DNA of 64,000 nucleotides from Schleiferilactobacillus perolens DSM 12744 (GTDB taxonomy: Bacteria > Bacillota > Bacilli > Lactobacillales > Lactobacillaceae), in NCBI RefSeq assembly GCF_001435585.1, contig NZ_AZEC01000006.1:1-64000 (forward strand), in the 5' to 3' direction. A program made the position numbers and the translations under genes. The stretch's first letter is position 1; each line of letters starts with the position of its first letter. Under the pieces are notes generated by a model that was not told the origin of the DNA, searched no databases, and saw only the letters and a list, made by a program, of their open reading frames with translations. Positions 10,201 to 19,400 of the stretch are shown in pieces.

Positions 10201-10991
10201 CTGAGACGGATTACAGTCAGTTAGTTCCCACCCCGACGCCCACTAAAGCCGCTACCGTGAATGGATTCAACACGCCCACCATGAAGTTAGCGCCGGTCAC
10301 TTCCTATAGCACGGCCAAGGCAGTGCCTGGCCCTACCGTCGTCGACGGGGCAAACACCAATGGGCCAACATACCTAGCGGGCACAACGGTGAAACCAGAC
10401 CTGCAACTGCCGGAGGCGACGGTTCAAGCACCGACGATGACATTGAATCAACCAAAAGCCCCGACACCGCCAATCACGCCCAGTCAGCCGAGCACCCCGA
10501 GTACACCGCTCACGCCAAGTAAGCCGGTCACTCCGAGCAAACCAATTACGCCAAGCAAACCCGTGACTCCGAGCAAACCAGTCACACCTAGCAAGCCGGT
10601 CACGCCAGGTAAACCAACCACGCCGAGTAAACCCGGTACGCCAAGTACACCCGGAACACCGGGGACCCCGAGCAAGCCAGGGACACCTGGTACAGCAAAA
10701 ACACCGACGAGTGACTCGCAAACTAGCGATCACGCCGGCAACGAAGGCGGCCAAAGCGGCCAGTGGTCCAACCTGACCAACAAGTCTAGTCAGGCAGCTG
10801 GTGCACACTGGTCACTGCACAACTTATCGACGCTTCCAGGCCATCAGTCTGCTAACGCTGCGGGTCTTGCCACATTACCCCAGACGGGCGAGCACAACAG
10901 CACAGGGCTGATGATCGCCGGTGCGGTACTGGCCACCTTGTCCGTGGTCTTTGGCTGGATGGTAACGGATCGTAAACGACGTCGGGATTGA
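7266..10991 (+). CDS. Sortase-anchored surface protein with KxYKxGKxW signal peptide
   Basis: 1241 aa. ATG 7266 has a GGGGGGAA site 7-8 bases upstream; the ATG at 7260 is too close to it. Residues 19-27 (KMYKDGKRW) form the KxYKxGKxW signal typical of large lactobacillar and streptococcal adhesins, with cleavage expected near QAIQAA. A Ser/Thr/Ala-rich, low-complexity region (about 40-210) follows, then a long helical Ala/Asn/Asp-rich region with repeated YNxxVDxYN-like motifs, a compact domain near 830-1000, a proline repeat stalk, and LPQTGE at residue 1204 with a hydrophobic helix and an RKRRRD tail. It is probably an adhesin or aggregation factor; the target is unknown. Monocistronic. Confidence 0.88.
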   Translation: MLKNSNQDHHSRDVKLHYKMYKDGKRWVFASLAAVSFFVLAGKPQAIQAATTQPAVADRVIVTKQGSHEPAISKTQDNQSTAAPVKEQKESTDTAVANQAAVAAPIAPQKLMTANIGTKTGSEQDNSTVAQSAAQADTAADSAKTKAPDQTQLTDTPAKTDSKEAAAQKDTPVNTVVQESAKPVDDKDAAQTDPKADSQKTADDDYQTAKDKTDHANNLAAKANQSAATLQVLLKDPKPGDQAWLTKVNAALDDLAKAANDFTGTKVTTADVVAAYEAALNNLPNQPQPSAIAGVKLGDKDETATLANYNKLVDAYTAQVNTILARVKNGEANYETAQALVAAQKQLQVAADQLNTAIKQAVDSANKGDTAATEHAVTAPDTTGHTLDDYKNAYDDALTAYNTNVTVYNDTTTDPNQKVNPVDTNSNTATSADPTKNPSQKDYDQFKDEVTKAAAQNNAHNQYEVANKAYDQAEGTYTGLGNAVADWQNAVVQYNGIVDGVNNGQSNEDTQKDLQTHQKAVMDAQDALTIAVKAFQTDNDAYQSALANYQIARKDYDNNTGQAVQPVTDPNNDWNQFQDSVTKLQNDFTGAGANTVPAMNAAIMQKNNEQFQAAQMIGTAAKNLQAKINQINQAAGDQQTAVDTWNKLIDQAKADKRWAFFYPQLHDAGDDLTKKGYAYIDAINGTTTSITSTPSAAEYGKTYHNVQVGKTTFNSDADIAKDATKASYTSVVNAYLNAVNTYNATVTDAKDKLSTGDPTDAATVTKDVNDLKNSLEGTNGFSVQYQKLIKTLAGVAADPTQNAQALKTLADPDILSTDGSIAPQHHYTENKTQTLMENVILSSGSWDEVLKSDDDDASFIQGQTIYPAEYTVTDDRAAHQLSTTALKQAFAGQWTDPDWNATDFALQPTYTNTKDGKTYYLAGYGIFQASNAAGSLNGTTTNQIYTFTSTDAEQEFINNGLKLSGDSSQNGYLFFYYLPETDYSQLVPTPTPTKAATVNGFNTPTMKLAPVTSYSTAKAVPGPTVVDGANTNGPTYLAGTTVKPDLQLPEATVQAPTMTLNQPKAPTPPITPSQPSTPSTPLTPSKPVTPSKPITPSKPVTPSKPVTPSKPVTPGKPTTPSKPGTPSTPGTPGTPSKPGTPGTAKTPTSDSQTSDHAGNEGGQSGQWSNLTNKSSQAAGAHWSLHNLSTLPGHQSANAAGLATLPQTGEHNSTGLMIAGAVLATLSVVFGWMVTDRKRRRD
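10473..10700 (+). repeat. Proline-rich hexapeptide repeat encoding a wall-spanning stalk
   Basis: In-frame repetition of an 18-nt unit encoding (V/I/T)TP(S/G)KP, about a dozen degenerate units, including SKP, STP and GTP variants. Such segments cross the peptidoglycan in LPXTG proteins. Near-identical neighbouring units make copy-number slippage likely. Confidence 0.85.
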
Positions 10992-11050
10992 TCACTCTTT
11001 ATCCGATAAAACTGAGTGAAAGGGTCACCTAAATTATTCACCAATGAGAA

Positions 11051-11090
11051 AAACGAAGTCAGACTGAGAAAAGTCCGACTTCGTTTTTTC
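11051..11090. terminator. Bidirectional terminator between surface protein and DeoR gene
   Basis: AACGAAGTCAGAC / GTCCGACTTCGTT stem (one mismatch) with A-run before and T-run after. It serves both convergent genes. Confidence 0.85.
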
Positions 11091-11109
11091 TTCCGGAAAA
11101 TTTTGAAGG

Positions 11110-11877
11110 TTATTTCTTCAGCTTCGAAAACACCGCAGTCAAATGCCGGTATTTCGTATAGTCATTATTGGTAATCTGCGGATCAGTCACGATTCCGTCC
11201 AGTTGACTCGTATCATAGAACCCATAGAAGTCACGCCGGTTCAGCTTACTGTGGTCGGCCACGGCATACCGCCGCCCCGCATTGGTCAGCGCAATTCGTT
11301 GGGTTTCGCCTTCCTCAGTATTGGCATTACTCAATACTTGTTCGTCCAGCCCATTCACGCTGACGAAGGCTTTGTCCGTGCGCAGACGACGCAAGACTTC
11401 GTTTGCTAGGCTGCCAATAAAGGCACCTGATCGGGGCCGGTAGCGACCGCCAATCAGTTGCAGCGAGAAATGATCTGCCCGGGACTGAAAAGATTGGAAC
11501 ACGGGCAGGCTGTTGGTAATCACCCGGACATCCGTGGCGGTGATATATTCAGCCACCAGCTCGTTGGTGGTCCCCGGGCCGATGTACACGGTATCGCCGT
11601 CATGAATCATACTGCCAATAATCTTGGCGATGGCTGTTTTTTCAGACACGTGTAGGTTGCGTTTTTCCACTCGGGACAGTTCTGTCATTTGGTTATAGCG
11701 TTTGCTTTGTGCACCGCCGTGGATCCGAATCAGCAAGTTCTCCCCGGCTAATTCATCTAGGTCGCGGCGCACGGTCATGGCGGATACCCCGAGGTTCTCG
11801 CCAATCTCAGTGACTGTGACGATTCCTTTGCGATCCACTAACTCTCGAATCGTCAATAGTCGTTCTCTCTTCAGCAT
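11110..11877 (-). CDS. DeoR/LacR family sugar-operon repressor
   Basis: 255 aa. The N-terminal DeoR HTH is clear (residues 1-57: VTVTEIGENLGVSAMTVRRDLDEL, then IRIHGGA). The C-terminal half is the DeoRC sugar-phosphate sensor fold with GDTVYIGPGTTNELVAEY and VITNSLPV. It is divergent from the first EIICB gene across about 400 bp and is therefore the likely repressor of EIICB1-LacG1, sensing a sugar phosphate such as tagatose-6-P or galactose-6-P in the LacR manner. The effector is inferred from context, not sequence. Confidence 0.85.
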   Translation of the reverse strand: MLKRERLLTIRELVDRKGIVTVTEIGENLGVSAMTVRRDLDELAGENLLIRIHGGAQSKRYNQMTELSRVEKRNLHVSEKTAIAKIIGSMIHDGDTVYIGPGTTNELVAEYITATDVRVITNSLPVFQSFQSRADHFSLQLIGGRYRPRSGAFIGSLANEVLRRLRTDKAFVSVNGLDEQVLSNANTEEGETQRIALTNAGRRYAVADHSKLNRRDFYGFYDTSQLDGIVTDPQITNNDYTKYRHLTAVFSKLKK

Positions 11878-11900
11878 GGTGCTGTCCCTTTCCTTTCACG

Positions 11901-11955
11901 CTTGTGCAAAATTGTTAACAATGTCAAGTTAGCACAACTCATAAAGATGCACAAG
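11901..11955. promoter_or_regulatory. Candidate operator region of the DeoR repressor
   Basis: A 12-bp perfect palindrome ATTGTTAACAAT at 11911-11922 lies inside a wider inverted pair CTTGTGCA (11901-11908) and TGCACAAG (11948-11955), just upstream of the repressor start. Symmetry and location suggest autoregulatory binding sites. The rest of the 11956-12180 gap shows only AT-rich sequence with no gene. Confidence 0.45.
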
Positions 11956-12188
11956 CAAACAAATAGCAGTAGCGCAATGGTTAATGGAATTCTCGACAGT
12001 TGATCGACTGAGTTGCAAGGATATCACTTCATGACGCATTGAAATTTATTTCACATTGCTGTTTGCCAACCAATTAGCAACGCAGAAATGTCAGTGGTAA
12101 AATTCTATTTTTTCTCAGTTTTTACAAACATAATAATTCAAAACGCCTTATTATAGGCATTAATAAAAATGGTTTAGTAAATTGACCA

Positions 12189-12216
12189 TTGACTTTTACT
12201 GACGTTCCTTTACAAT
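12189..12216 (+). promoter_or_regulatory. Promoter of the first lactose-type PTS operon
   Basis: TTGACT at 12189-12194 and TACAAT at 12211-12216 with a 16-bp spacer, 62 bp before the GTG start at 12278. Close to the sigma-A consensus. Confidence 0.6.
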
Positions 12217-12277
12217 GGGACTTGTCAGATGGAAGCGCGCCCATCTTCAAAAACAGTTTCTGATTGGAGGAAGTAAC

Positions 12278-13990
12278 GTGATTAACGCTTTTCAGAAGCA
12301 AATCGAAAAGCTCCGTCCACTTTTTGAAAAAATTGCTTCAAACACTTATGTGTCAGCAATTCGAGACGGATTTATTGCAGCTATGCCGATCATCTTGTTT
12401 TCCAGTGTTTTTCTAATGGTTGCTTATGTACCCAATGCTTGGGGGTTTTACTGGTCAACCACTGTCACTAACAATCTAATGCTCGCTTATAACTATTCCA
12501 TGGGACTATTGGCATTGTTCGTAGCAGGAACGGTTGCCAAAAATTTGACTGATGCTAAAAACTTGAATTTACCAAAGACAAACCAAGTCAATCCAGTATC
12601 TGTGATTATTGCAGCCGAAATTTCTTTTATTATTTTGGCAGCGCTACCGCTAAAAGCTGGTAGTGATTTGACATACATGGGTACACAGGGCTTGATCGCT
12701 GCGTACTTAGTCGGTCTGATTGTTCCCAATATTTACTATGTTTGTATCAAGAATAACGTCACCATTAAACTGCCTCCGCAAGTGCCCCAGAACATTTCGC
12801 AAACGTTTAAAGACCTTATTCCATTAACTCTTTCTGTTACTTCGTTTTGGGCGGTGACGGTAGCTTTCAAAACCTTTACCGGAACCAATTTACCAAAATG
12901 GATCATTCAGGTATTGTCGCCACTCTTCCGGGCGAGCGATTCTTATCTTGGCTTAGCGTTAATTGCCGGAGCCATGGCTTTCTTCTGGTTTTGCGGGGTT
13001 CAAGGTCCGTCGATTGTACAGCCAGCTGTTGTTCCAATCATGATTGCGAATACTGCTGCTAACTTAAAGCTTTATCAAGCCGGTCAACAGGCTTCGCACG
13101 TATTGGGCATGAACACCATGGATTACGTAATGAACTTTGGTGGGACAGGCTCGACTTTTGTCTTAGCTTACTTGATGCTTGGCTTAGCCCGTTCGAAGCA
13201 ATTGAAGGCTGTGGGTAAGGCGGCCTTTATTCCGGGTACTTTCTCTGTGAATGAACCAGTTCTCTTCGGGACGCCCATCATCATGAATCCTGTGTTCTTT
13301 ATCCCGTTTTTGTTAACACCGATGGTCAATATTGCAATTTTCAAGTTCTTTGTTTCTACGTTGGGTATGAACTCGGTGATGTATACCATGCCATGGACGA
13401 TTCCAGGACCGATTGGTATTCCAATTTCCACTGGCTTTGCGCCGTTGTCCTTTGTCTACGTTGGGTTGATTCTGGTATTGGATTCCCTGATTTACCTACC
13501 GTTCCTACGTGCATACGACAGTGAGCTGCTGTCTGGTGAACAAGCGAAAGAAGCAGAATTGGAAAATACCGTAGTGGGAGAAAACGATGCTGTTGTCGCC
13601 ACCACAGGAGCAGCGACTGATGGTGTAGCCCCTGAAGTTGCTACTCAAAGCGATGGACCAGCCCCGACGTTAACGAAGGATACTAATGTCTTAGTCCTTT
13701 GTGCCGGCGGCGGAACCAGCGGCATTTTAGCCAAAGCTTTGAACAAATTGGCGAAAGACCGCAATGTACCTTTGTCAGCTGCTGCCCGGGCGTATGGTCA
13801 AGATATGAATCTAATCAAAGACATGGATCTGGTGATTTTGGCCCCACAAATGGACAGTATGAAAGACAACCTGAAGAAGATCACCGACAAGTACGGCGTT
13901 AAGATGGTGACCACCACGGGTCGGCAATACATCCAATTGACGCAGGATGGTGACATGGCTCTGGACTTTGTGGAAAGAAATGTCGCCTGA
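12278..13990 (+). CDS. lacE: PTS EIICB, lactose/cellobiose family (set 1)
   Basis: 570 aa from GTG 12278 (TTGGAGGAAG immediately upstream; earlier in-frame codons have no RBS). Residues 1-430 are the EIIC membrane domain with about ten helices and the NEPVLFGTPI substrate loop. An acidic Ala/Thr linker follows, then the EIIB domain with phosphorylated Cys475 in LVLCAGGGTS. It imports and phosphorylates a beta-galactoside or beta-glucoside. LacG1 directly downstream makes lactose or another beta-galactoside the best guess. EIIA comes from 16550 or 21322. Confidence 0.9.
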   Translation: MINAFQKQIEKLRPLFEKIASNTYVSAIRDGFIAAMPIILFSSVFLMVAYVPNAWGFYWSTTVTNNLMLAYNYSMGLLALFVAGTVAKNLTDAKNLNLPKTNQVNPVSVIIAAEISFIILAALPLKAGSDLTYMGTQGLIAAYLVGLIVPNIYYVCIKNNVTIKLPPQVPQNISQTFKDLIPLTLSVTSFWAVTVAFKTFTGTNLPKWIIQVLSPLFRASDSYLGLALIAGAMAFFWFCGVQGPSIVQPAVVPIMIANTAANLKLYQAGQQASHVLGMNTMDYVMNFGGTGSTFVLAYLMLGLARSKQLKAVGKAAFIPGTFSVNEPVLFGTPIIMNPVFFIPFLLTPMVNIAIFKFFVSTLGMNSVMYTMPWTIPGPIGIPISTGFAPLSFVYVGLILVLDSLIYLPFLRAYDSELLSGEQAKEAELENTVVGENDAVVATTGAATDGVAPEVATQSDGPAPTLTKDTNVLVLCAGGGTSGILAKALNKLAKDRNVPLSAAARAYGQDMNLIKDMDLVILAPQMDSMKDNLKKITDKYGVKMVTTTGRQYIQLTQDGDMALDFVERNVA

Positions 13991-14034
13991 CATTTTGATT
14001 TCGCACAGACTTATTTATGAAAGGATTTTAACGC

Positions 14035-15474
14035 ATGAAGTTTCCTAACGATTTTCTTTTTGGCGGTGCTACAGCCGCCTATCAAGTTGAAGGTGCGACG
14101 AAAGCAGACGGTAAAGGGCGCGTGCTCTGGGACGGCTATCTGGAAAAGCAGGGCCGTTTCAACGCTGATCCAGCATCGGATTTCTATCATCGCTACCCAG
14201 AAGACCTGGCTTTGTCAAAGCAGTTTGGCTTGAATGCCATCCGGGTATCCATTGCCTGGAGCCGCATTTTTCCAAAAGGTTATGGTGCAATTGAACAACG
14301 CGGGGTGGACTATTATCACAAGCTGTTTGCCGAATGTGCTAAAGATGGGATCGAACCGTTCGTGACCCTGCATCACTTTGATTCGCCGGAAAACATCTAT
14401 GAAGATGGCGACTGGTTGAATCCGGCCAATATTGACCATTTTGTGGATTATGCCAAGTTCTGCTTCAAAGAATTTCCAGAAGTGAAATACTGGATCACAA
14501 TCAATGAACCGACTTCTTCAGCCGTGCAACAATATGTGACAGGCACTTTCCCGCCTAACGAGAAGTACAATTTCCACAAGACTTTTCAAGCAGAGCACAA
14601 TCTCAACTTGGCCCATGCGCGGGTGGTGAACGCCTATAAAGCGATGCACCTGGCTGGTCAGATCGGCATCGTGCATGCCCTCCAAACCGTTTATCCGCTT
14701 GATCCTGCGAGTGCGGGCGATCAACATGCAGCGGATTTGCAAGACACATTGGATAATCGAGTGTTCTTAGACGGCACCTTAGCTGGCCACTATCCCGATG
14801 AGACTTTGCAGTTAATGCGGGAGATTCTGGTTGCCAATCGGCAAGCTGATATTCAAATTTCAAACGCAGATGAGGCTGAACTTCAAGAGGCCGCTGATCA
14901 ATTAGACTTCGTAGGCGTTAATTATTATTTCAGTAAGTTCATGAAGGCTTACAATGGTCCTTCCGAAACCGTGCATAACGGCACCGGGAAAAAGGGATCA
15001 TCCATCTCCCGGTTGCAAGGCATTGGCGAATCTGGCTTGCGTCCCGGTGTGCCGGTCACGGATTGGGATTGGCCCATCTATCCGAAAGGTTTGTATGACC
15101 AACTGATGCGAATCCACCAGAATTATCCAAATATCAAGAATTTGTATATCACGGAGAACGGGCTGGGCCTGAAGGAGTCGTTATCCCCAGACCAGCACAC
15201 GATTCAGGATGATAAGCGGATCGATTATATACAGCAGCACATGAATGCCATCTTGCAGGCGATGCAGGATGGGGTGAATGTCAAGGGCTACTTCATCTGG
15301 TCTCTGCAAGATCAATTTTCCTGGACGAATGGCTATAACAAACGATACGGCCTGTTCTACGTCGATTTTGATACACAGAAGCGGTATCCCAAGAAGAGTG
15401 CGTATTGGTTTAAGGAAATGGCGGAAACTCACACGGTGCCAGCGGCGGACGTGACCATCGCGAATCCGCTGTAA
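14035..15474 (+). CDS. lacG: 6-phospho-beta-galactosidase, GH1 (set 1)
   Basis: 479 aa; GAAAGGA before ATG 14035. It hydrolyses the phosphorylated beta-galactoside delivered by the PTS to galactose-6-P plus aglycone. The acid/base is Glu158 in TINEP and the nucleophile Glu374 in ITENGLG. The phosphate-binding pocket of LacG enzymes (Ser-Trp, Lys and Tyr in FSWxNGYxKRYG) is intact, which favours 6-phospho substrates. Resemblance to staphylococcal/lactococcal LacG runs over the full length. It follows EIICB1 by 44 bases. A 6-phospho-beta-glucosidase role cannot be excluded. Confidence 0.9.
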   Translation: MKFPNDFLFGGATAAYQVEGATKADGKGRVLWDGYLEKQGRFNADPASDFYHRYPEDLALSKQFGLNAIRVSIAWSRIFPKGYGAIEQRGVDYYHKLFAECAKDGIEPFVTLHHFDSPENIYEDGDWLNPANIDHFVDYAKFCFKEFPEVKYWITINEPTSSAVQQYVTGTFPPNEKYNFHKTFQAEHNLNLAHARVVNAYKAMHLAGQIGIVHALQTVYPLDPASAGDQHAADLQDTLDNRVFLDGTLAGHYPDETLQLMREILVANRQADIQISNADEAELQEAADQLDFVGVNYYFSKFMKAYNGPSETVHNGTGKKGSSISRLQGIGESGLRPGVPVTDWDWPIYPKGLYDQLMRIHQNYPNIKNLYITENGLGLKESLSPDQHTIQDDKRIDYIQQHMNAILQAMQDGVNVKGYFIWSLQDQFSWTNGYNKRYGLFYVDFDTQKRYPKKSAYWFKEMAETHTVPAADVTIANPL

Positions 15475-15521
15475 CGGGCGATATGCGAAATTTTCTCTTA
15501 TTCGTGCTACGATATTTCTAA

Positions 15522-16538
<1,017 letters not shown>

Positions 16539-16549
16539 GAGTTGAAAAT

Positions 16550-16897
16550 ATGCCAAGTAAAGAAGAAATTTCCATGACCGGCTTTGAAATCGTTGCTTAT
16601 GCCGGCGATGCCAAGACGGCTGTATTACAAGCCTTAGATGCCGCTCAAAATGGTGATTTTGACAAGGCTGAAGCCAAAGTCAAAGAAGCCCAAAACGACA
16701 TCAACGATGCGCACAACGCGCAGACAAAGATCCTTTCCGAAGAAGCCGGCGGCGCCGACATGGATGTGACCTTCATCATGGTCCATGGTCAAGATACGCT
16801 GATGACGACGATGCTGCTGATTGATGAGACGAAATATTTTATCGATGTGTTTAAGCGGCTCAAGGTATTAGAGAAAAAGGTCGGCGAAGGCAAATAA
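16550..16897 (+). CDS. lacF: PTS EIIA, lactose/cellobiose family (set 1)
   Basis: 115 aa. All-helical EIIA-lac protein that passes phosphate from HPr to EIIB. The phosphorylated histidine is His79 in FIMVHGQDTLMTT, and the trimer-interface Asp in GADMDV is present. The N-terminus SKEEISMTGFEIVAYAGDA is nearly the same as that of the second EIIA at 21322, so the two are recent paralogues and may be interchangeable. Confidence 0.93.
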   Translation: MPSKEEISMTGFEIVAYAGDAKTAVLQALDAAQNGDFDKAEAKVKEAQNDINDAHNAQTKILSEEAGGADMDVTFIMVHGQDTLMTTMLLIDETKYFIDVFKRLKVLEKKVGEGK

Positions 16898-16971
16898 ATG
16901 ATTGATTTGGCGAAAAACAGTCGCCATTGATGAGCTTCAACAAAATCTTAAAATCACAGTATCTTTCTCAG

Positions 16972-17006
16972 ACAGCCTTGTATCCAGCGCGATACAGGGC
17001 TGTTTT
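16972..17006 (+). terminator. Terminator ending lactose set 1
   Basis: ACAGCC-TGTATC / GATACA-GGCTGT stem with CAGCGC loop followed by TTTTGG; 75 bases after EIIA1. Confidence 0.7.
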
Positions 17007-17163
17007 GGTGTTAAGAACATAGGCTGCCGGTTTTTAGAAATACATTGGAAACACGGGAGACACAAAAAAAACATAAAATAATTGGCAATATAAATAAAGT
17101 GCAGCGCTTACTTTTCCGATATACTACAAATTGAGAAAGCCAATGAGAGGAGTTTTACAATCT

Positions 17164-19329
17164 ATGACACAACCAGTTAAAGGCCGGGTGACCATTCCCA
17201 GCGAGAACAATTTCTACGAAGAAACATTAAAAATTGCGGCACAATGGCATGCCGATGCGGTTCGTGATTCCGATGGCACTCATCTGGATCCCCGATTCAA
17301 AGATAACCACATGAAGATCTACAATGCTTATTTCCCAGTGCGGGGACACAACGACTTCATTAGTCAACACCGGGAAGAAATTCCAGAAGCCTATCTGATG
17401 TCGGAGCGGGTGGTGGCGACAGAAGCCACTGTGACAATTGCCTTCGCAGAAGCGTATTTCGATCAGCAATTGCAGCCGGATTATCGGCATGATCCCAAAG
17501 AATATTGGCAAGTGTATGACCGCACCGCCGGAGTGGTAATTGATCCAGTACAGTGGAGTGTGGATCAAGCCCACAACACCATCACAGTGACTGACATTAC
17601 CCCGTGGCACGAATTCACGGTGTCGTTTCTGGCGTACTGCATTTGGGATCCGGTGGAAATGTACAATCATCTCACCAACGACTGGGGTGATAAGCCCCAC
17701 GAGATGCCCTTCGATGTCCTTCAGCCGCACTCCCACGAATTTGTTCTGGCAGAGATGAAGCGCTGGCTGGCCGATCATCCTGAAGTCGACGTCGTGCGGT
17801 TCACCACCTTCTTCTATCAATTCACGCTGATCTTTAACAAACACGCCAAGGAAAAATACGTGGATTGGTTTGGGTATGGCTTAACCGTCTCACCCCGGAT
17901 GATGGCGGAGTTTGAAAAAGCAACCGGCGAAAAGCTGACTGCTGAAGACTTCGTGGATGAGGGTTATTACAACTCGCCATTTCGGGTACCCAGCGACCAT
18001 TTCCGCCAGTATATTGACTTTGTTTCCCAGTTTGTCAGTGAGACAGCCAAAGAGTTGGTGGATCTTGTGCATGCCGATGGTAAAGAAGCAATGATGTTCT
18101 TGGGCGATCACTGGATCGGTACGGAACCTTATGGTAAATATTTCAGCCACATTGGCTTGGACGCTATCGTCGGCAGCGTCGGCGACGGCACGACGACTCG
18201 AATGATTGTGGATATTCCCCATGTCCGTTATCGGGAAGGTCGATTCCTCCCGTATTTCTTCCCAGATTCATTCAACGAACACAATGATCCATCCATTGAG
18301 GCCAAGCAAAACTGGATTCAAGCGCGACGAGCGATTTTACGGGCGGGAATGGAACGGATGGGGTATGGCGGTTATCTCAGTTTAGCGGCCAAGTTCCCGA
18401 AATTTGTGGACACCGTAACCCAAATTACAGACGAATTCCGGGATATCCATGCGCATACCCAAGACACCAAACCGCAATCCAACCTGCGCGTCTACGTCTT
18501 GAATCAATGGGGCAAGCTGCGCAGCTGGCAGGCATTCACTGTCGCCCACGCCATTCCCAATAAGGGCAGTTACACTTATTACGGCGTGATGGAAGCCCTG
18601 AGTGGAATGAATGTGGATGTCCACTTCTTAAGCTTCCAGGATATTCTAAAGAATGGCATCCCCAATGACGCGGATGTGCTCTTGAATATGGGCGACGAAG
18701 GCACCGCATATTCCGGCGGCGATGTCTGGCAGAATCCGCAGCTAGTAGCGGCCATTAATGCGTTTGTTCATCAAGGCGGCGGCTTCGTCGGTATCGGCGA
18801 TCCCAGTGCAGTGCGTTATCAGGGTCAATTCTTCCAGCTGAAGCAACTGCTTGGGGTGGAACGAGAAGTCGGCTACACCCTCTCTTACGACAAATACTTT
18901 ACAGAGGTGACGAAGGACCACTTCATTACCCAAGGGATTGATCAATTTAACTGGGGTGAATCGAAGCTCGGGGTTTATAGCACCGACGAAGCTACCCAGA
19001 TTTTGGAATACAGTAATGGCGAGATTCATTTGTCCGCCCATCCGTTTGGTCAAGGCCAAGGGGTGTACATGACCGGTTTGCCATTTAGTTTCTTAAACGC
19101 CCGATTGTTGATGCGAGCCATCTACTATGCCGCGGGTGCCACTGATCGAATCACGCAAGGGTACGCAGATAATCCGGCGTGTGAAGTGTCGCTTTTCCCA
19201 GAAACTCATCAATATTGTGTGATCAATAATAGTGCCGAAGCTGTGGATACGACTGTTTATTTGAACGCGACTAGCAAGCACGCGGTGCATTTGGCGGGTA
19301 ACGCCATTGAATGGGGCAGCCTAAAATAG
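17164..19329 (+). CDS. 1,3-beta-galactosyl-N-acetylhexosamine phosphorylase, GH112
   Basis: 721 aa from ATG 17164 (GAGGAG 11 bases upstream). It phosphorolyses lacto-N-biose or galacto-N-biose to galactose-1-phosphate and GlcNAc/GalNAc in the cytoplasm. Resemblance to the bifidobacterial LNB/GNB phosphorylase is strong throughout: NSDGTHLD-like start, WDPVEMYNHLTNDWGDK, VVRFTTFFYQFTL, MMFLGDHWIGTEP (Asp315, in the block I recall as holding the general acid), GSxGDGTTTRMI, and EGRFLPYFFPD. TATACT at 17120-17125 has no good -35 partner, suggesting activation, perhaps by the AraC protein downstream. A weak cre-like sequence lies at 17103-17115. Substrate preference (LNB, GNB or rhamnose-linked) is not readable. 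Confidence 0.9.
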   Translation: MTQPVKGRVTIPSENNFYEETLKIAAQWHADAVRDSDGTHLDPRFKDNHMKIYNAYFPVRGHNDFISQHREEIPEAYLMSERVVATEATVTIAFAEAYFDQQLQPDYRHDPKEYWQVYDRTAGVVIDPVQWSVDQAHNTITVTDITPWHEFTVSFLAYCIWDPVEMYNHLTNDWGDKPHEMPFDVLQPHSHEFVLAEMKRWLADHPEVDVVRFTTFFYQFTLIFNKHAKEKYVDWFGYGLTVSPRMMAEFEKATGEKLTAEDFVDEGYYNSPFRVPSDHFRQYIDFVSQFVSETAKELVDLVHADGKEAMMFLGDHWIGTEPYGKYFSHIGLDAIVGSVGDGTTTRMIVDIPHVRYREGRFLPYFFPDSFNEHNDPSIEAKQNWIQARRAILRAGMERMGYGGYLSLAAKFPKFVDTVTQITDEFRDIHAHTQDTKPQSNLRVYVLNQWGKLRSWQAFTVAHAIPNKGSYTYYGVMEALSGMNVDVHFLSFQDILKNGIPNDADVLLNMGDEGTAYSGGDVWQNPQLVAAINAFVHQGGGFVGIGDPSAVRYQGQFFQLKQLLGVEREVGYTLSYDKYFTEVTKDHFITQGIDQFNWGESKLGVYSTDEATQILEYSNGEIHLSAHPFGQGQGVYMTGLPFSFLNARLLMRAIYYAAGATDRITQGYADNPACEVSLFPETHQYCVINNSAEAVDTTVYLNATSKHAVHLAGNAIEWGSLK

Positions 19330-19400
19330 AGTAAAATAATCTCAGCCAAGAATTGTGGCTTCACGAGTTACAGCTCAATTTAAGGAAAGGAGAATCCACC

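Noticed and set aside
10484-10675. Minus-strand frame of repeated GVTGLLGV units.
   Set aside because: Shadow of the proline repeat of the surface protein; no SD and no independent support.
10473-10700. Regular repeats considered as a CRISPR array.
   Set aside because: Repeats are in frame, 18 bp, without unique spacers, and encode proline-rich hexapeptides.
17103-17115. cre-like GCAGCGCTTAC before GH112.
   Set aside because: Only about 7 of 11 fixed positions match in the best alignment; left as a weak hint in the gene entry.
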